Shown here piece by piece: positions 45,715 through 57,189 of a stretch of DNA of 64,000 nt; position 1 is the first letter of the stretch, and every line of letters begins with the position of its first letter. The stretch is taken from positions 57,380,001-57,444,000 of the forward strand of contig CM053158.1 in the NCBI GenBank assembly GCA_028571685.1. The letters run 5' to 3'. The stretch is from Heterohyrax brucei. Its lineage: Eukaryota; Chordata; Mammalia; Hyracoidea; Procaviidae. Position numbers and translations under genes: made by a program. Below the pieces are notes generated by a model, which was given only the letters and a program-made list of their open reading frames with translations, was not told the DNA's origin and ran no database searches.

Positions 45715-45940
45715 GTTCATACACTGGTTTCAACACTAAATGTCTGTAAATGTGGGATAAGTAGCCCTACTGAGTCTCAGTTTATTCACCTATACAATAT
45801 GGTAACAGTAGTGCCTACTGCATAGCAGATTTGTGAGAATTACAGGAGATGACATGTGTAAAGCATTTGGCATAATTCCTGACGTCTTGTAAGTGCTGAA
45901 ACAATAGTGGCTCTTATTTGTATTTTAGAAAACAGTAGAA
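45715..45940 (+). mobile_element. MIR SINE
   Basis: An old mammalian MIR in plus orientation: 'gggttcatacactggtttca', 'gtctcagtttattcacct', 'gtagtgcctactgcatagc' and 'gtaaagcatttggcataa', in family order. Confidence 0.8.
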
Positions 45941-46014
45941 GGGTCAGTTTACAGTGTAGAGATCTCCTGGGCAACATGCTTAATACCTCTGTGCATCCTA
46001 ACCTGTAAAATGGG

Positions 46015-46455
46015 TATATTAGTTAATTATTGCTCCACAACTAATTACTACAAATTCAGTGATTTAGAACAACCTGCGTTTCATATCCCATAAACTTGTG
46101 GATCTGCAGTTTGGGCATAATTTTGTCTGAGTACTCTGCAAGATTGTAGTCGATGTGTCAGCCATGGCTGAATTCTTATCTGGAGGGTTAACAGCAAGCT
46201 CACTCAGGTTGTTGGCAGAATGCATTTCCTTGCAGCTGTGAAAATTATGACAGCTTGCTTCTTCAAGCCAGCAATGAAGAGAAAGATTCCAGCAAGATGG
46301 TCACTGTGCTGTGATCCCATACGTCTCATCACCTTTACCATATTAAATTGATTAAAATAAAGTCATGAATCCTACCCATATTTGAGGGTAGGCAATTACA
46401 CAAAGGCGTGAACATCAGGAAGTACGGATTATGGGGTCGTCTTAGTCTGTCTGCC
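46015..46455 (-). mobile_element. Ancient LTR-type repeat
   Basis: The order 'agttaattattgctccaca', 'ggttgttggcagaatgcatt', 'gacagcttgcttcttcaagc' and 'ggcaattacacaaaggcgtg' is that of an old ERVL/MaLR-class LTR read in reverse. The exact family is not certain. Confidence 0.5.
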
Positions 46456-46459
46456 CACC

Positions 46460-46667
46460 AAAGCAACCTACCAACATGTAAATTCTGACTCATGGCAACC
46501 CCAGGGTGTAAAGCTCCATAGAGTTGTGCTCCATAGGGTTTTCAGTGGCTGAGTTTTCACAAGTAGATTGCAGCCCCTTTTTCTCCAATGCCTTTGAGCA
46601 TGTCCAACCAACCCAATTTTTGGTTAGCAGCTCAATGCTTAACCATCTGTAGCACTCAGGGATTCCT
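46460..46667 (-). mobile_element. AfroSINE
   Basis: A minus-strand copy: 'attctgactcatggcaacc', 'gtgctccatagggttttca', tRNA-like complement 'ttggttagcagctcaatgc' and the terminus 'gcactcagggattcc'. The minus frame 46,490-46,771 spans it and is not coding. Confidence 0.88.
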
Positions 46668-46689
46668 TTGCCCACCACAAAACAGTTAA

Positions 46690-46795
46690 TAATAACAGAA
46701 CCGACTATGTGGATTGTCACGAAAATTAAACAAATTAAGAAATACGAAGCACTTAGAATAGTGCCTGGCACATAATAGGAGTTGAATAAGTGTTT
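46690..46795 (+). mobile_element. MIR/L2 3' tail
   Basis: The short segment 'gaatagtgcctggcacataa' followed by 'taggagttgaataagtg' is the common 3' tail of MIR/L2-type elements. Confidence 0.6.
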
Positions 46796-46924
46796 TCTAT
46801 TTGTGTTCAGGCCTATCAGTGGAGGAGAAGGATGGTTTGTAATGGATGAATCAGGCAGCTTTTGAGTGGGTGAAAGGAGGATTTGAGATATGCCTTGGTG
46901 AATTTCTTTTGGGGTCTGTTGTCA

Positions 46925-47122
46925 TTATTGTTAGGTGCTGTAAAGTTGTTTCTGACTCAAAGTGACGCCATGCACAACAGAATGAAACACTGCTTGGTCC
47001 TGTGCCACGCCCACAATTGTTATGTTTAAACCCATTGTTGCAGCCACTGTTTCAATCCTGTTTGTTGAGGGTCTTCCTATTTTCACTGACCCTCTGCTTT
47101 ACCAACCATGATGTCCTTCTCT
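46925..47122 (-). mobile_element. RTE LINE 3' end fragment
   Basis: The last 200 bp of an RTE: 'tgttaggtgctgtaaagttg' at the 3' terminus, 'gtcctgtgccacgcccacaa' and 'ccattgttgcagccactg', matching 42,350-42,540 in the same orientation. Confidence 0.85.
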
Positions 47123-47125
47123 TCA

Positions 47126-47561
47126 GAGAGGAGAAAGCTTTTAAGAAGATTCCACTTTAAAATTCGCAGAAGCCCAGATGCCTCTCTCCAGCACCAGCTC
47201 AGGGACACTTTCTCCTCCCCTCCCCGAAGTTGTTGAGATAAGCCCCACTTCTAGGGAAAGTAGTTTCTTTCCTGTAACTTAACATGGACTGCTTATCTTT
47301 GCCTCTGTAAGTTTGCTGGTGCCCATAGAAAAGCAATATGTAAATCTGTAAACCTGCTAATGCCAATTAGAAAGCTGTATGGAAAATTCTTTATCTGCTT
47401 TCTTGAGAAAATGTATAAATGATAACAGGACAGGATGTGCGGCTATTTTGGACCTGAGTCTGTCTGCTTCAGCACTAACAATAAAGCCCCTTCCTCTTTA
47501 AACAAAGTGGTGTTTGAGGTGTTTTCTGCTCTATGGGCTGAACTTATCTTTTTCCTACAAT
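47126..47561 (+). mobile_element. ERV-type solo LTR
   Basis: Promoter-like order: TATA-type 'gtataaatgataaca' near 47,411, polyadenylation signal in 'caataaagccccttcctc' near 47,480, then a GT/T-rich stretch ending 'tttttcctaca'. That architecture (U3-R-U5) suggests a solo LTR of an endogenous retrovirus in plus orientation. The left boundary is approximate, and no retroviral gene is nearby. Confidence 0.6.
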
Positions 47562-47985
47562 ACTCTAGGGGTTGTTCTCTCCCGACAACATGTCCAAGAT
47601 TTTAGGACCTGTCCTGTGTGAAGTTTGAGAATCTTGGATGAAAACTTCATCATCCACGATATTTGAGGTTTCTGCCAACACGTCTTCCAAAAATCTCTTT
47701 ATGACCCTTATCCTCTTCTTCTTCTGTAATCCTATTATGTGTAAATTATTCCTCTTTGTGTTCCACATAACACTTAGCCTTAAATTTTCTTCATTCTTTT
47801 TTTTTGACTGTTCCTCAAATAAGTTCGTATCAAGGGATTTGTTCTCTATTTCACAGATTCTCTCTTCCATTGATCCAATTCTGCTTCTATGCCTTTCCAT
47901 TGAGTTTTCCATTTCTGATATACATATATAGTACTTTAGATGCAAGTTTACAGAACAACTTCTCACTAAGCAGTTAGTACACATA
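47562..47985 (-). pseudogene. L1 ORF1 remnant
   Basis: The minus frame 47,565-47,984 encodes 'RIGSMEERICEIENKSLDTN' and 'MWNTKRNNLHIIGLQKKKRI', the coiled-coil to RRM junction of L1 ORF1. It then reads 'FLEDVLAETSNI' and 'TGPKILDML'. It is a longer intact stretch than most here, but nothing of L1 continues on either side. Confidence 0.8.
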
Positions 47986-48017
47986 TCATTTTAAGCAGTT
48001 AGTACACATATCATTTT
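47968..48017 (+). repeat. Exact 25-bp tandem duplication
   Basis: The unit starting 'aagcagttagtacacata' is present twice without spacer (47,968-47,992 and 47,993-48,017), directly before the LTR at 48,032. Confidence 0.9.
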
Positions 48018-48031
48018 ATGACATTAGTTAA

Positions 48032-48505
48032 TGTCATGAGTTGAATTGTGTCCTTCCCAAAACATGTGTAGCAATTTGGCTAGGCCATGATTCCCAGTAT
48101 TGGGTGATATTCCTATGTGTTGTAAATCCTGCCAGTAGGATGTCAATGAGGAAGAATAGGTGACAATTGTTTTGGTGGGACAGGACTCAGTGTATAAGAT
48201 TGTACTGTGCTTTAAGGCAACCTCTTGGGAAGCTGAGAATTGGGGGACTTCATACTACAAAATGCAGCACTGGGAGCAGAGTGCATCCTGTGGAAAGGAC
48301 CCAGAGTGCCTCAACTTCAGAAATTCCCAATCCCGGGGAAGACTGACAACAAAGACTTTCCTCCAGAGCCAATAGAGAAAGTCTTCGCCTGAAACTGATA
48401 CTCTGAATTTGCATTTGCCTACTGGGCTGTGAAAGATTAAAATTTTTCTTTTTAAGGCCATCAACTTGTAATATTTTGTTATAGCAGCACTAGATGACTA
48501 AGATA
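48032..48505 (+). mobile_element. MaLR-like solo LTR
   Basis: Begins 'tgtcatgagttgaattgtgt' and ends 'agcagcactagatgactaag'. It contains 'ggctaggccatgattcccag'. Same family as 37,668, 39,083 and 60,692. Short frames on both strands are not coding. Confidence 0.65.
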
Positions 48506-48509
48506 GTCA

Positions 48510-49735
48510 ACAGTTCCCACAACAGGCCAATACCCTCACTTCTCAAACTTGCACTCCCTATTACCGGCTTATCTGTCCTTTCCTGCTTTCTAGTCCCTAC
48601 CCCTGAGCTGGTGTGCCCTGTTAGTCTCTTTTTGTTTAATGGAGCTGTCCAATCTTTGGCTGAAGAGTGAACCTCAAGAGTGACCTCATTACTGAACTGA
48701 AAGGGTGTCCAGGGGGTGTACTTTCAGAGTTTCTCCAATCTCTGTCAGGCCAGCAAATTCTAGACTTACTTTCTGAGTTAGAATTTTGTTCTGTATTTTC
48801 CTCCATCTCAGTCTGAGATCCTCTGTTGTGATCCTTATCAGAACAGTCGGTGGTGGCAGTCAGGCACCATCTAGCTGTACTTCACTCAGTCTGGTGGATG
48901 CCATTATACACAAAGTCCATTAATCCTCTGGACTTATCTTTCTCTTGTTTTTTTTTTTTTTTTTTTATTTTTCTTCATTGTTCCATACTCCTGAAGGAAT
49001 TAGACCAGTGAAGTATACTAGATGGCCACTTATAGGCTTTTAAAACTCAAGATGTTACTTACCAAAGTAGAATATAGAACATTTTCTTTATAAACGATGT
49101 CATGCCAGTTGAGCTAAATGTTCCCTGAGATTGCAGGCCCTTACAGCCCTTAACCCAGCAATTCTGAAAGTCAGGGGGTTTGGGTTTGTCTATGAAGCTT
49201 CCAAGTCTTTGCCTTGTACAAGTCTTACTGGCTTCCCTTGTATTGTGTACTGTCTTACTCTTCATTAAAGTTATCACTTATCTATTGTCTGTTTAGTGTT
49301 TCTCCATTCCTACCCTTTCCCTTCTGGTAACCATCAAAGACTGTCTCTTTTTTTTTTTAAATTTTTATTTTTTTATTTTTTTAAATTTTATTTAACATAA
49401 CTGAGTGAAAATGTACATTCACATATAAATTTACATGCCCCCCTATATGCAGCTTCCACTGCTCTCCCTGTCCAGTAACAGCACACTATTCCTCTCTGCT
49501 CCATACATGTCTCATCCTCCCAACAGAAAGACTGTCTCTTTTTACATGTAAAATCTTTTCATGAGTTTTCACAGTAGTGGTCCTTTTGTGATTGATTTAC
49601 ATCACTCAGCATAATGCCGTCCAGTTTCCTCCATGTTATTTGATGCTTCACAGATTCACCAGTGTTCTTTACTGTTGTGTAACACTCCATGTACCACACT
49701 TTGCTTATCCATTCATCTGTTGATTGTCCATTTCT
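48510..49735 (-). mobile_element. Older L1 3' UTR and ORF2 end
   Basis: A minus-strand L1 of an older subfamily: 3' UTR 48,510-49,300 ('ctgagctggtgtgccctgtt', 'tctttggctgaagagtgaac'), then the ORF2 C-terminal region to about 49,735 ('ttgtgattgatttacatcac', 'catgtaccacactttgctta'). Interrupted at 49,352-49,526 by a short L1 tail. A poly(T) sits at 48,949-48,967. Confidence 0.75.
49352..49526 (-). mobile_element. Short L1 tail insertion with TSD
   Basis: About 175 bp of L1 3' terminus (T-rich tail, 'taactgagtgaaaatgtac', 'ctatatgcagcttccactgc'). It is flanked by the duplication 'aaagactgtctcttt' at 49,336-49,350 and 49,527-49,541. The same tail recurs at 49,840. Confidence 0.88.
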
Positions 49736-49837
49736 GACATTTTATTGTTAATCTTCTGGATTTTCAGTTGTTTTTGCATGGTTTCTGGTTGTCAGTTTAG
49801 TTTGTCATTTTGTTCTCATGGATTTTTTTCCATAATT

Positions 49838-50338
49838 TTTTTTTTATTATGACTGAGTGAAAATGTACGTTCCCATATAAATTTACATACCTGCCTATAT
49901 GCAGCTTCCACTGCTCTCTCTGACAGCACACTATTCCTCTCTGCTCCATACATGTTTCATCCTCCCAACAGTCTCCTTTCCCCTCTTCTCCACCCACTCT
50001 CCTTCCTCCAGCCAGAGGTCAGCAGGATGATATCCTATGGATGTATAGAACCATAAAGTGCATCCAATATATGGCCACTCTGCATCGCCAAGTCCAATCC
50101 ACTTGTGTCCGAAGAGTGGACCTTCATTATGATTTGTGGGCAAGGGCAGCATCAGGGCCAGGGACCATGCTCCCAGGGGAACCCTGAAACTGCTGGACCA
50201 TCAGTTGAGGTCTTTTAGTGGAGATCTCAGGGTGTACCCCTTTTTATTCTTGTGTTGCCAGTGAGACTCAACTTAGTGAGCTCTATCGCAGCTATCATTG
50301 GTGGTGGCCAGGCACTATTCAGTTCTTCAGGTCCCAAG
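49838..50338 (-). mobile_element. 5'-truncated L1 3' UTR insertion with TSD
   Basis: About 500 bp of L1 3' UTR, minus strand, starting in a T tract and including 'atagaaccataaagtgcatc' and 'ggtggtggccaggcac'. A perfect 9-bp duplication 'tccataatt' lies at 49,829-49,837 and 50,339-50,347. Confidence 0.88.
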
Positions 50339-50347
50339 TCCATAATT

Positions 50348-51715
50348 GCTTCTAGAGTTTTGTCTGTGTTTTACTTGATCTCTTTGAGGGAGCCTAAATA
50401 TGTCTTGTGAGTTCCTTATTATGTAGTTTTATCACCATTTCTTTCCCAGAAAGGTTTTCTGTCCCTTTATTTGGTTCATTTGTTTGAACTTTGTTATCCT
50501 GTTTTCTTCATATAATTTATTACTGTCTGTTGTCTTTGAGTCATTAAGGTGTTAATTTACTTATTTATATCTTTCTTTATTGATTGTATGTTTTTTCTCC
50601 TGATGTTTTTTATTTTGTTTTGATGTTACCATGATTTTTGTTGCTGTTCTTTGTGATGAGAATGCCTTTCTTTAGTTGTTGCTGTCTTGTGGTACCGGCC
50701 TATGTATGACTTCTGTGGTGTCAATTGGCTAGGTGTGATCTCACACTCATGGGTGTAAGGAATCACATGCAGATGTGAGTCCTCTTCACATGTCTTCCTT
50801 TACAGGATTGAGTAGAGATAGGACAGCAGGTTTCTTCCCTTATATCTGCTGACAAGTGTTAGATGGTCAGGGTCCCTCCACAGCCCTTGTGGGATCATGG
50901 AGGCCCTTCTGTGGTGGTGCTAACATTCAGTGTATCCTTTGGAGGTCAGGGCAGGATGTCTTTGTAGCTGCTGTGGAGGAGTGCTACCCAAATGGAGGGA
51001 TAGGTCCTCTGTGAATGTGTGACTTGGCATCTCAGTAGTTGGTGGGAGATTAAGGGGTTTCCATGCATGTGCATTTGGCCTGCCAGAACTGTGCAGGTGT
51101 GGGTTGTGTGATGTTGAAGTTGGGCAGACACTGGATGAGGACACTAGGGTCTCCTTCTAGGGGTAGATGTGTCAGTAAGCAAGGTTCATACCAGCTTGCA
51201 CAAAGCTAGTTACATGCAGGATTACTTGTATTTACTTACTAATCAGTAGAGAACGATTTCACATGGGTTTTCCCGTATCTCTGCTTAGTCATTTGGCAGA
51301 GGTGCAGTGGTGACTTGGTTCACTTCAGGTCTATACAATATCACAGTATCCTGTTGGGAATTCTGTGAATTTGCTCTACTGTGCCTTTCACGTGGGAATT
51401 CTGCTCCCTTTGTCTCAAGATGGTCAAGCTGTGCTGGGCCAGCTGGTAGTGTGGCTAAATCCAAAAGAGCCATTGCTTTTGAGTCAATTCCAACTCATAC
51501 TGGTGCCTGTGATCCATAAGTCTCCTTATTAGCTGCTTCTATTCAGTTTCCCCTTTTATTTAGTGTTGAGTCTAATTCTTCCTTTTCCATTTGCAGCTCA
51601 GGGTTCCATAATTATCATGTGTATCTGTTTCACTTGATTTTTTGAGTCTTTGCTGAAGGAGTACAGCATGGTAAGTCTGACTAAACCACCACCTTGGGCC
51701 ATCTCCAAAAATTGA
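50348..51715 (-). mobile_element. Probable old L1 5' region
   Basis: No frame is conserved, but the right edge reads 'caccaccttgggccatctcc', like the reverse complement of an L1 5' terminus. The sequence continues that of 49,740-49,829 once the insertion at 49,838 is removed. It could be another repeat class. Confidence 0.4.
51455..51512 (-). mobile_element. Ultra-short AfroSINE 3' end
   Basis: 'ttttgagtcaattccaactc' with 'atactggtgcc' is the complement of the AfroSINE terminal module only. The tRNA-like part is absent. The target-site duplication is not resolved. Confidence 0.6.
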
Positions 51716-51779
51716 ACATTTTTTTAGAATTGTATATTAGAGAAAGATTTATACAGTAAATTAGTTTCTCATTAAAAAA

Positions 51780-52200
51780 TCAATACACGTATTATTTTGT
51801 GGGACATTGGTTGCCAACCCCCACCCCGTGTCAACCTTGGGTTCACCTTAGCAGCTTTCCTGTCCCCTCCTATATTCTTGCCTTTGCCCATCAGCTGGTG
51901 TGCCCGTTTAGTCTCAATCTGTTTTACGGTCGTGTCTAACCTTTGGCTGAAGGGTAAACCTCAGGAGTGACTTCAATACCAAGTGAAAAGCGTGCTCAGG
52001 GGCCATAGTCTCGGGGTTTAAATCAAACACTTCTAAAGGAACTTAAAATAATGACGTTCTGATATCTCCACGCCACATGTGCATTCACTGTGCCTTGCTC
52101 CACTGTGGATGTGTCTTGTTCATATAAGCGTTTAAACAACCACTATAGCGTTATACTGGATGGCCACAAGTGGACTCACGGCAAAAGGTAAACGCGTAAC
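51780..52200 (-). mobile_element. Older L1 3' UTR
   Basis: Homologous in order to 48,520-49,050: 'cagctggtgtgcccgtttag', 'cctttggctgaagggtaaac' and 'atactggatggccacaagt'. Minus strand, no frame. Confidence 0.65.
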
Positions 52201-52825
52201 ATCTTTTCATCTCTCATTAAAATACAGACCGGAAATCTCCTCAAAAGATGCTGGAAAACTAGCTCAAAAGCTACATCAAGGCAGCTTTGGGGATTCATAA
52301 TAGGGTAGATTCCTCCAAAGCAAGCTGCGAGCAGAGCTGATTGCCCCAGTAGTTTTAGATCAGTGGCTGCAAGCTTTGCCGTGGGTGGTGTTGAATGTCA
52401 ACTGTAGGTGGGTAGTGCTTGACTTAGTCATGTGTAACTAATTTAGGGCATACAGTGTTTTCAGGCAAGTGTCTATAATTACTGTTTTTGCTAATTATGA
52501 GAGTGACTTGTTTGCCATCTTCCTTCACAACTATAAGACAGGGAGTCAGGAAGCAAAGAGCAAGCTTGAATGAACTGGTTTCCCTTGGGTGAGGTACCCA
52601 GATACTGATCCGGCACAACAGGTTGGCTTGCAGGCATAGCTAGTCAGAGAACTAGGATTAAGCTCAGAGGGATTCTGATCAATCACACACAACTTGAGGA
52701 AGAGACAAAGGGCACCAGCCATGTGTTTCTTCATTCAGCTCACTCAATTTGGCACTTCTTCTGTGCCAGGTGTTATGTGGGTGCTCAGGGGACAGTGGCA
52801 AAGTAAATCAGCCAAGGCTAATGCT
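52201..52825. other. Unassigned sequence with an L2/MIR-like scrap
   Basis: Mostly unrecognised. 52,730-52,800 ('ggcacttcttctgtgccagg') resembles the reversed tail of an L2/MIR element. The minus frames at 52,424-52,734 are not supported as genes. Confidence 0.45.
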
Positions 52826-53315
52826 TGTGACCATTTCAAAGATTTCAAAGTACAGCCCTAAAACTATACACTCCTCCCACTGAGAGTAGGGTTTTCTTTT
52901 TTTTTTTTTTGGTCTCCTCTTCTTGAATCTGTGCTCTGTGACTTCTTGACCAGTAGGATACAGAAGGAATGATGCTGTGGCAGTTTCTGGCAGTTTCATA
53001 ACTTTCCACCCCCATTTCTTATCTCTTAGGGTGCTTGCTCTTGAAACCCTGCCACCATGATACATTGAGAGGCCCTGTGAAGATAAAGTGACAGCTGCCC
53101 AACCTGCCAGTCAGGTGACTGAGCCGTCTTGAAAGCGTATCCTCTGGTTTCATACAAGTGATGTTGTGTGTAACAGACACACACTGTTCCCATAGGCCCC
53201 TGCCCAAGTTACAGATGTGCAAACAACATAGTGGTGGTTGCTGTTCTAAGCCACTAAATTTTGGGGTGGCAATGGGTTTCTCCGTTTCATAGCAATAAAT
53301 AACTGGGACAATATC
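52826..53315 (+). mobile_element. Probable ancient LTR
   Basis: The right end, 'gttctaagccactaaatttt' then 'agcaataaataactgg', is the typical terminus of old ERVL/MaLR-class LTRs. The preceding 'actgagccgtcttgaaagcg' is a known internal landmark. The 144-codon minus frame at 53,019-53,453 overlaps it and is not supported as a gene. Confidence 0.5.
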
Positions 53316-54830
53316 CATACAGTCTGGAAGAGGAGACAGATAATAATTATGGGGACATTGCAATATGGAAGGAGTCTTCCTCAGACCTTCTTTGTGCTGA
53401 CTGGAAGCAGGCCTTCTGGCCAGTTGGGATTCAGCTGATTCAGCAGTAGTCATAAAACTTGCTTATGACCTTGAAGTTTCTGTAATTGGCAGCCACCTTT
53501 GTATATGATAGTACATAAGGTCCCTGCACCACGAGGTGCTGTCTTGGGCCACTTGCTGCTGCCTGAGATGCTGCGCTGCTTCACTATGCCTTCGTCCCAG
53601 TAAACTTGTCATGGCCACACCAGCTGAGCCTCCATCACTACTGGGTCTGCCTGAATCTTGAACCTGCATTCCTGACTTGGAACGCCTGCATTCGGACATT
53701 AATCAAATCCTAACCCTAGTAGTTATATATCTACATGCTAAGATAAGTGCTCTACAGGAAAAGAGCACGGTTCTACGGGCCATATAGCAAAGGAACCTGG
53801 TTATGGCTATGCAGTCAGGGTGGGCTTCCCTAAGGAAGTGGTGTCTGAGCTGAGACTGAGAGGGTGAAAAGGAGAAAAAGAAATGAAGGAACAAACTTAT
53901 ACAAAGTGCTCTTGGTAAGCAAGAGAGTGAAATATTTGAAGAAGGGGAAGCAGGTCACTGTGGCTAGAGTGGGGAGGGAAGGAGTGATGCAGAACGCTAC
54001 AGTGAAGCGACGGAGTGAAGCAAGATGCTACAGTGGAGGTAGGCAACATCTAGGTGTTACACTGGGCTCATTCTTGTGCTAGGCAATGCCCTGAGGTCTC
54101 ATGGAAGAATCACATGAGACTGGGGTACCAAAAGCATGCATAAGATGCATAGAACATGAAGGGGTGGAGCTTGACAGGGATTTTGCCATAGCGTCCAGTC
54201 CTACCTACAAGTGGCAGCCTGTAGTGAATGACCACCGGCTGGGATGAGCGGTGGTGGTGGCTGGGGGGATTAAGAGAGAAATTCATTGTTTTCTGGCAGA
54301 AGGAAGGCTGAAAAACATTATCTAAATATCTTCTGCTACTTTTTTAAACTGCATTTCTCAGCTGACCTAATTCAGCATCACACTGCAATGTCTACAAGAG
54401 TTTTTAATAGATTCATAGGGACTAGTGTTCCACCGACTGCTCTCTATTTTTACATCTTCACAGTGAAGAAATTATGCCTCGTGTTTAAGTGTCCTTCTTG
54501 GAATTTTAGCCTGTTTTCTCTCTCCTTTTGCCTATGTGCAGATGAGAAAACAATAGAGCAAGGACCTCTTTAAATATGTTTTTTACGTGTGCATGAAGAT
54601 TGTGATTTCTTCCCTCATCTTTTCCTCAACTTTTTTGTTGTCCCTTATTTTTCTGTCAGCATCTTCTGCCTCATCTCTCAAATTCAGCCCTTTCTTCTCA
54701 CACCCACAGCATATCCAGATCACCTCAAACCTAAGTGCCACTTCATTGAAGCCACCAATATTTTTAAACTTATTATGTATTAGGCACTAGGTGCTAGGGA
54801 TTTAGGAATGAAGACACTAGCATAATTTGA
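53316..54830. other. Unassigned, with diverged old repeats
   Basis: 53,790-54,120 ('gtgggcttccctaaggaagt', 'tgtctgagctgagactgaga') has the look of an old mammalian interspersed repeat, class undecided. 54,000-54,035 holds a short repeated 'tacagtg..' motif. 54,770-54,825 resembles an L2 tail. No gene is supported. Confidence 0.45.
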
Positions 54831-54835
54831 TCAGG

Positions 54836-54950
54836 GCAGCGGTTCTCAATCCTGGCTGCATTTTAGCATTCTAAAGGGTGAGTTTGAAAACATGTCAACA
54901 TTGTGGGCCTGTCCCCAGAGACTCTAATTTTATTGGCTTCTCATTACTGG
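54836..54950 (+). mobile_element. MER5A-like hAT fragment
   Basis: Left end 'cagcggttctcaatcctggc' followed by 'tgcattttagcattct' and 'gggcctgtccccagagactc', as in the non-autonomous hAT-Charlie element MER5A. The right inverted end is missing. Confidence 0.8.
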
Positions 54951-55479
54951 AATGGAAGGAAGGAGAGGAAGCTAGAATCATCCATAGAGTAACTTATTAG
55001 ACTTGGAGGCATCAGTATGAACTCATGTTTAGCTTAATGTAGATGCAGATAGATACATGTAGAAATATTCACAGATAACTGTATATGTATGGGTTACTCT
55101 GTCAGTTGAGGATGCTTAGAAGAAATGATACCACAGCAACAATGAACACACCCAGTAATCAGTTCTTCTGTTCTAATATAAGTCAACAAAAAAGATACCA
55201 GATCCCCTTGGAGAAACAGCTGCTTTTAGGACTGGGACAGTGAATGTATAATATAGCCAGGAGCATCTTTTAGGGCTAGAAAGTAAGAAAGCACTGAAAA
55301 TTCAGAACAAACTGGAGGTATGTCTAAGGGATACAGGGGTGACTGAAACAGTCCCCAGTGGTCAAAACTACAACAATTTCAGTGACAAAACAAGTAAAGT
55401 AGCAGTGATTTATAACCCAAAATGTAAACTAAATATCCATGACATAACAAATGATTGAATAAGTAAACAAATGATTGAA
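54951..55479. other. Unassigned non-coding sequence
   Basis: No gene. It may be the 5' continuation of the old L1 tail to the right. An exact 20-bp tandem duplication (unit 'aacaaatgattgaataagta') lies at 55,446-55,465 and 55,466-55,485. Confidence 0.45.
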
Positions 55480-55995
55480 TAAGTAAATGGAGAGATTAGA
55501 CAAATATCCCATGCAGAAAAATTCTGAACCATCGGTATAGATACTCTACCTTAAAGAAGCTAAAGTGTAATTCCCTACTTCTTAAGGATGGGCTGCAAAT
55601 GGTGACAAGGGAGGGCAGTATGGACAAGAGAAAAAGAAAAACTTCATGGTGGAGACACTTGACAAATACTGCCTCAACCAGGTGAACGGAGTTTTCATGA
55701 CTGGTGATAAGCACATTTGACAAGATGTGATAAAAATGGTACTTTACCTATGGGGTCTTTCTCTCAAAAATGTATAACTTCAGGCTAATCATGAGGAAAA
55801 CAGCAGACAAATCCGGAATGAGGGACATCATATAAAATCCCTTACCAATACCTTAAACTGTCAAGGTCATCAAAAACAAGAAAAGTCTAAGAAACTCTAA
55901 CAGTCTAAGGTAGCCTAAGGAGGTAGGACAACTAAGGGTAATGTTGTGGTATCCTGGAACACAAAAAAGACCTTGGGTGAAAACTAAGGAAATCT
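55480..55995 (+). mobile_element. Old L1 3' UTR-type sequence
   Basis: 'ctgtcaaggtcatcaaaaac', 'aaggtagcctaaggagg' and 'gtggtatcctggaacaca' follow the order of old L1M-type 3' regions. The frame 55,496-55,723 is incidental. Confidence 0.55.
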
Positions 55996-56884
55996 AAGTG
56001 TGGAATTTCATGTTGTCATCAGGTTCTAATCCCAGCAACCCTATGTACAACAGAACAGAACACCGCCAGGTTCTGTACAATCTTCATAGTCATTTCTATG
56101 CTTGAGCCGATTGTCGCAGCCACTGTGTCGCTTCATCTTGAGGGTTTTTTTTCTTTTCTTTGTTGACCCTCTACTCTTAACAAGTGTGATATCTTTCTCC
56201 AGAGGCTTGTCCTTCCTGACAACAAATCCAAAGTATGTGAGAGTAGTCTTGCCATCCTGGCGTCTGAGGAGCATGCTGGATTTATTTCCCCTGAAGCGGA
56301 TTTGTTTGTTATTCTGGTGTCAGTGGTGTTAATTCTCCTTTGTCCACACCATTTCTCAAAGGTGACTGTTCTTCAGTCTTCCTTATTCATTATCTAGCTT
56401 TTGTATGCATACAAGGCAATTGAAAACACCATGATTCGGGTCAGATGCATGTCAGTCTTCAAAATGACATCTTTGCTTTTTCATATTTCAAAGAGGTCTT
56501 TTGCAGCAGATTTGCCTGATACCAGCATTGTTTGATTTCTTGACTGCTGCTTCCATGGGCATTGATTGTAGATCTAAGTAAAATTCAGCCCTTTGACAAC
56601 TTCAACCTTTTCTCCATTCATCATGATGTTGCTTATTGGTCTAGCTGTGAGGACTTTTGTTTATACTGTGGTGTAATCCATGTTGAAGACTACAGTTTTT
56701 TATTTCATCAGTAATTCCTTCCAGTCCTCTTCACTTTTAGAAGGCAAGGCTGTGTCATTTGTATAAGTCAGATTATTAATGACTTTGCCTGAAATGCTGA
56801 TGCCTATTCTTTATATAGTCCAGCTTCTTCTGCTCAGGATACAGATTGGATAATAATGCACATTTTCCTGCCTTTTTCATTGCA

Positions 56885-57182
56885 AATATTGTTTTGCAAC
56901 AACATAAACAGCAATGATACACATGGACCTTACCAGATTAAATACACAGGAATCAAATGACTACAGTTATGGAAAGATGTGACAGAGAAGTTCAATATCA
57001 TCAATGAGAATAAAGCCAGGGTCTGACTATGGAATAGACCATCCATTGCTCACATACAAGTTCAAGTTGAAGTTGAAGAAAATTAGAGAAAGTCGTTGAG
57101 AGCCAAACTATGACCTTGAATATATCCCACCTGAGTTTAGAGACTGTCTGAAGAGTGGATTTGATGCATTGAACACTGATGA
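56885..57182 (+). repeat. Inverted RTE segment inside an RTE
   Basis: Plus-strand RTE sequence: 'catggaccttaccagattaa', 'ggaatagaccatccattgct', 'gagagccaaactatgacctt' and 'gatttgatgcattgaacac' belong to the endonuclease-RT linker read 5' to 3'. Both flanks are minus-strand RT (57,190-57,276 encodes 'GISEHLIVLMRNLHNQEATV'). Confidence 0.8.
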
Positions 57183-57189
57183 CTGAAGA

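Noticed and set aside
47126-47561. Active retroviral promoter or provirus
   Set aside because: A solo LTR with no adjacent gag, pol or env; promoter-like elements are noted but activity cannot be inferred.
53019-53453. 144-codon minus-strand frame
   Set aside because: It spans an old LTR-type repeat, has no recognisable domain, and its start and stop have no supporting signals.
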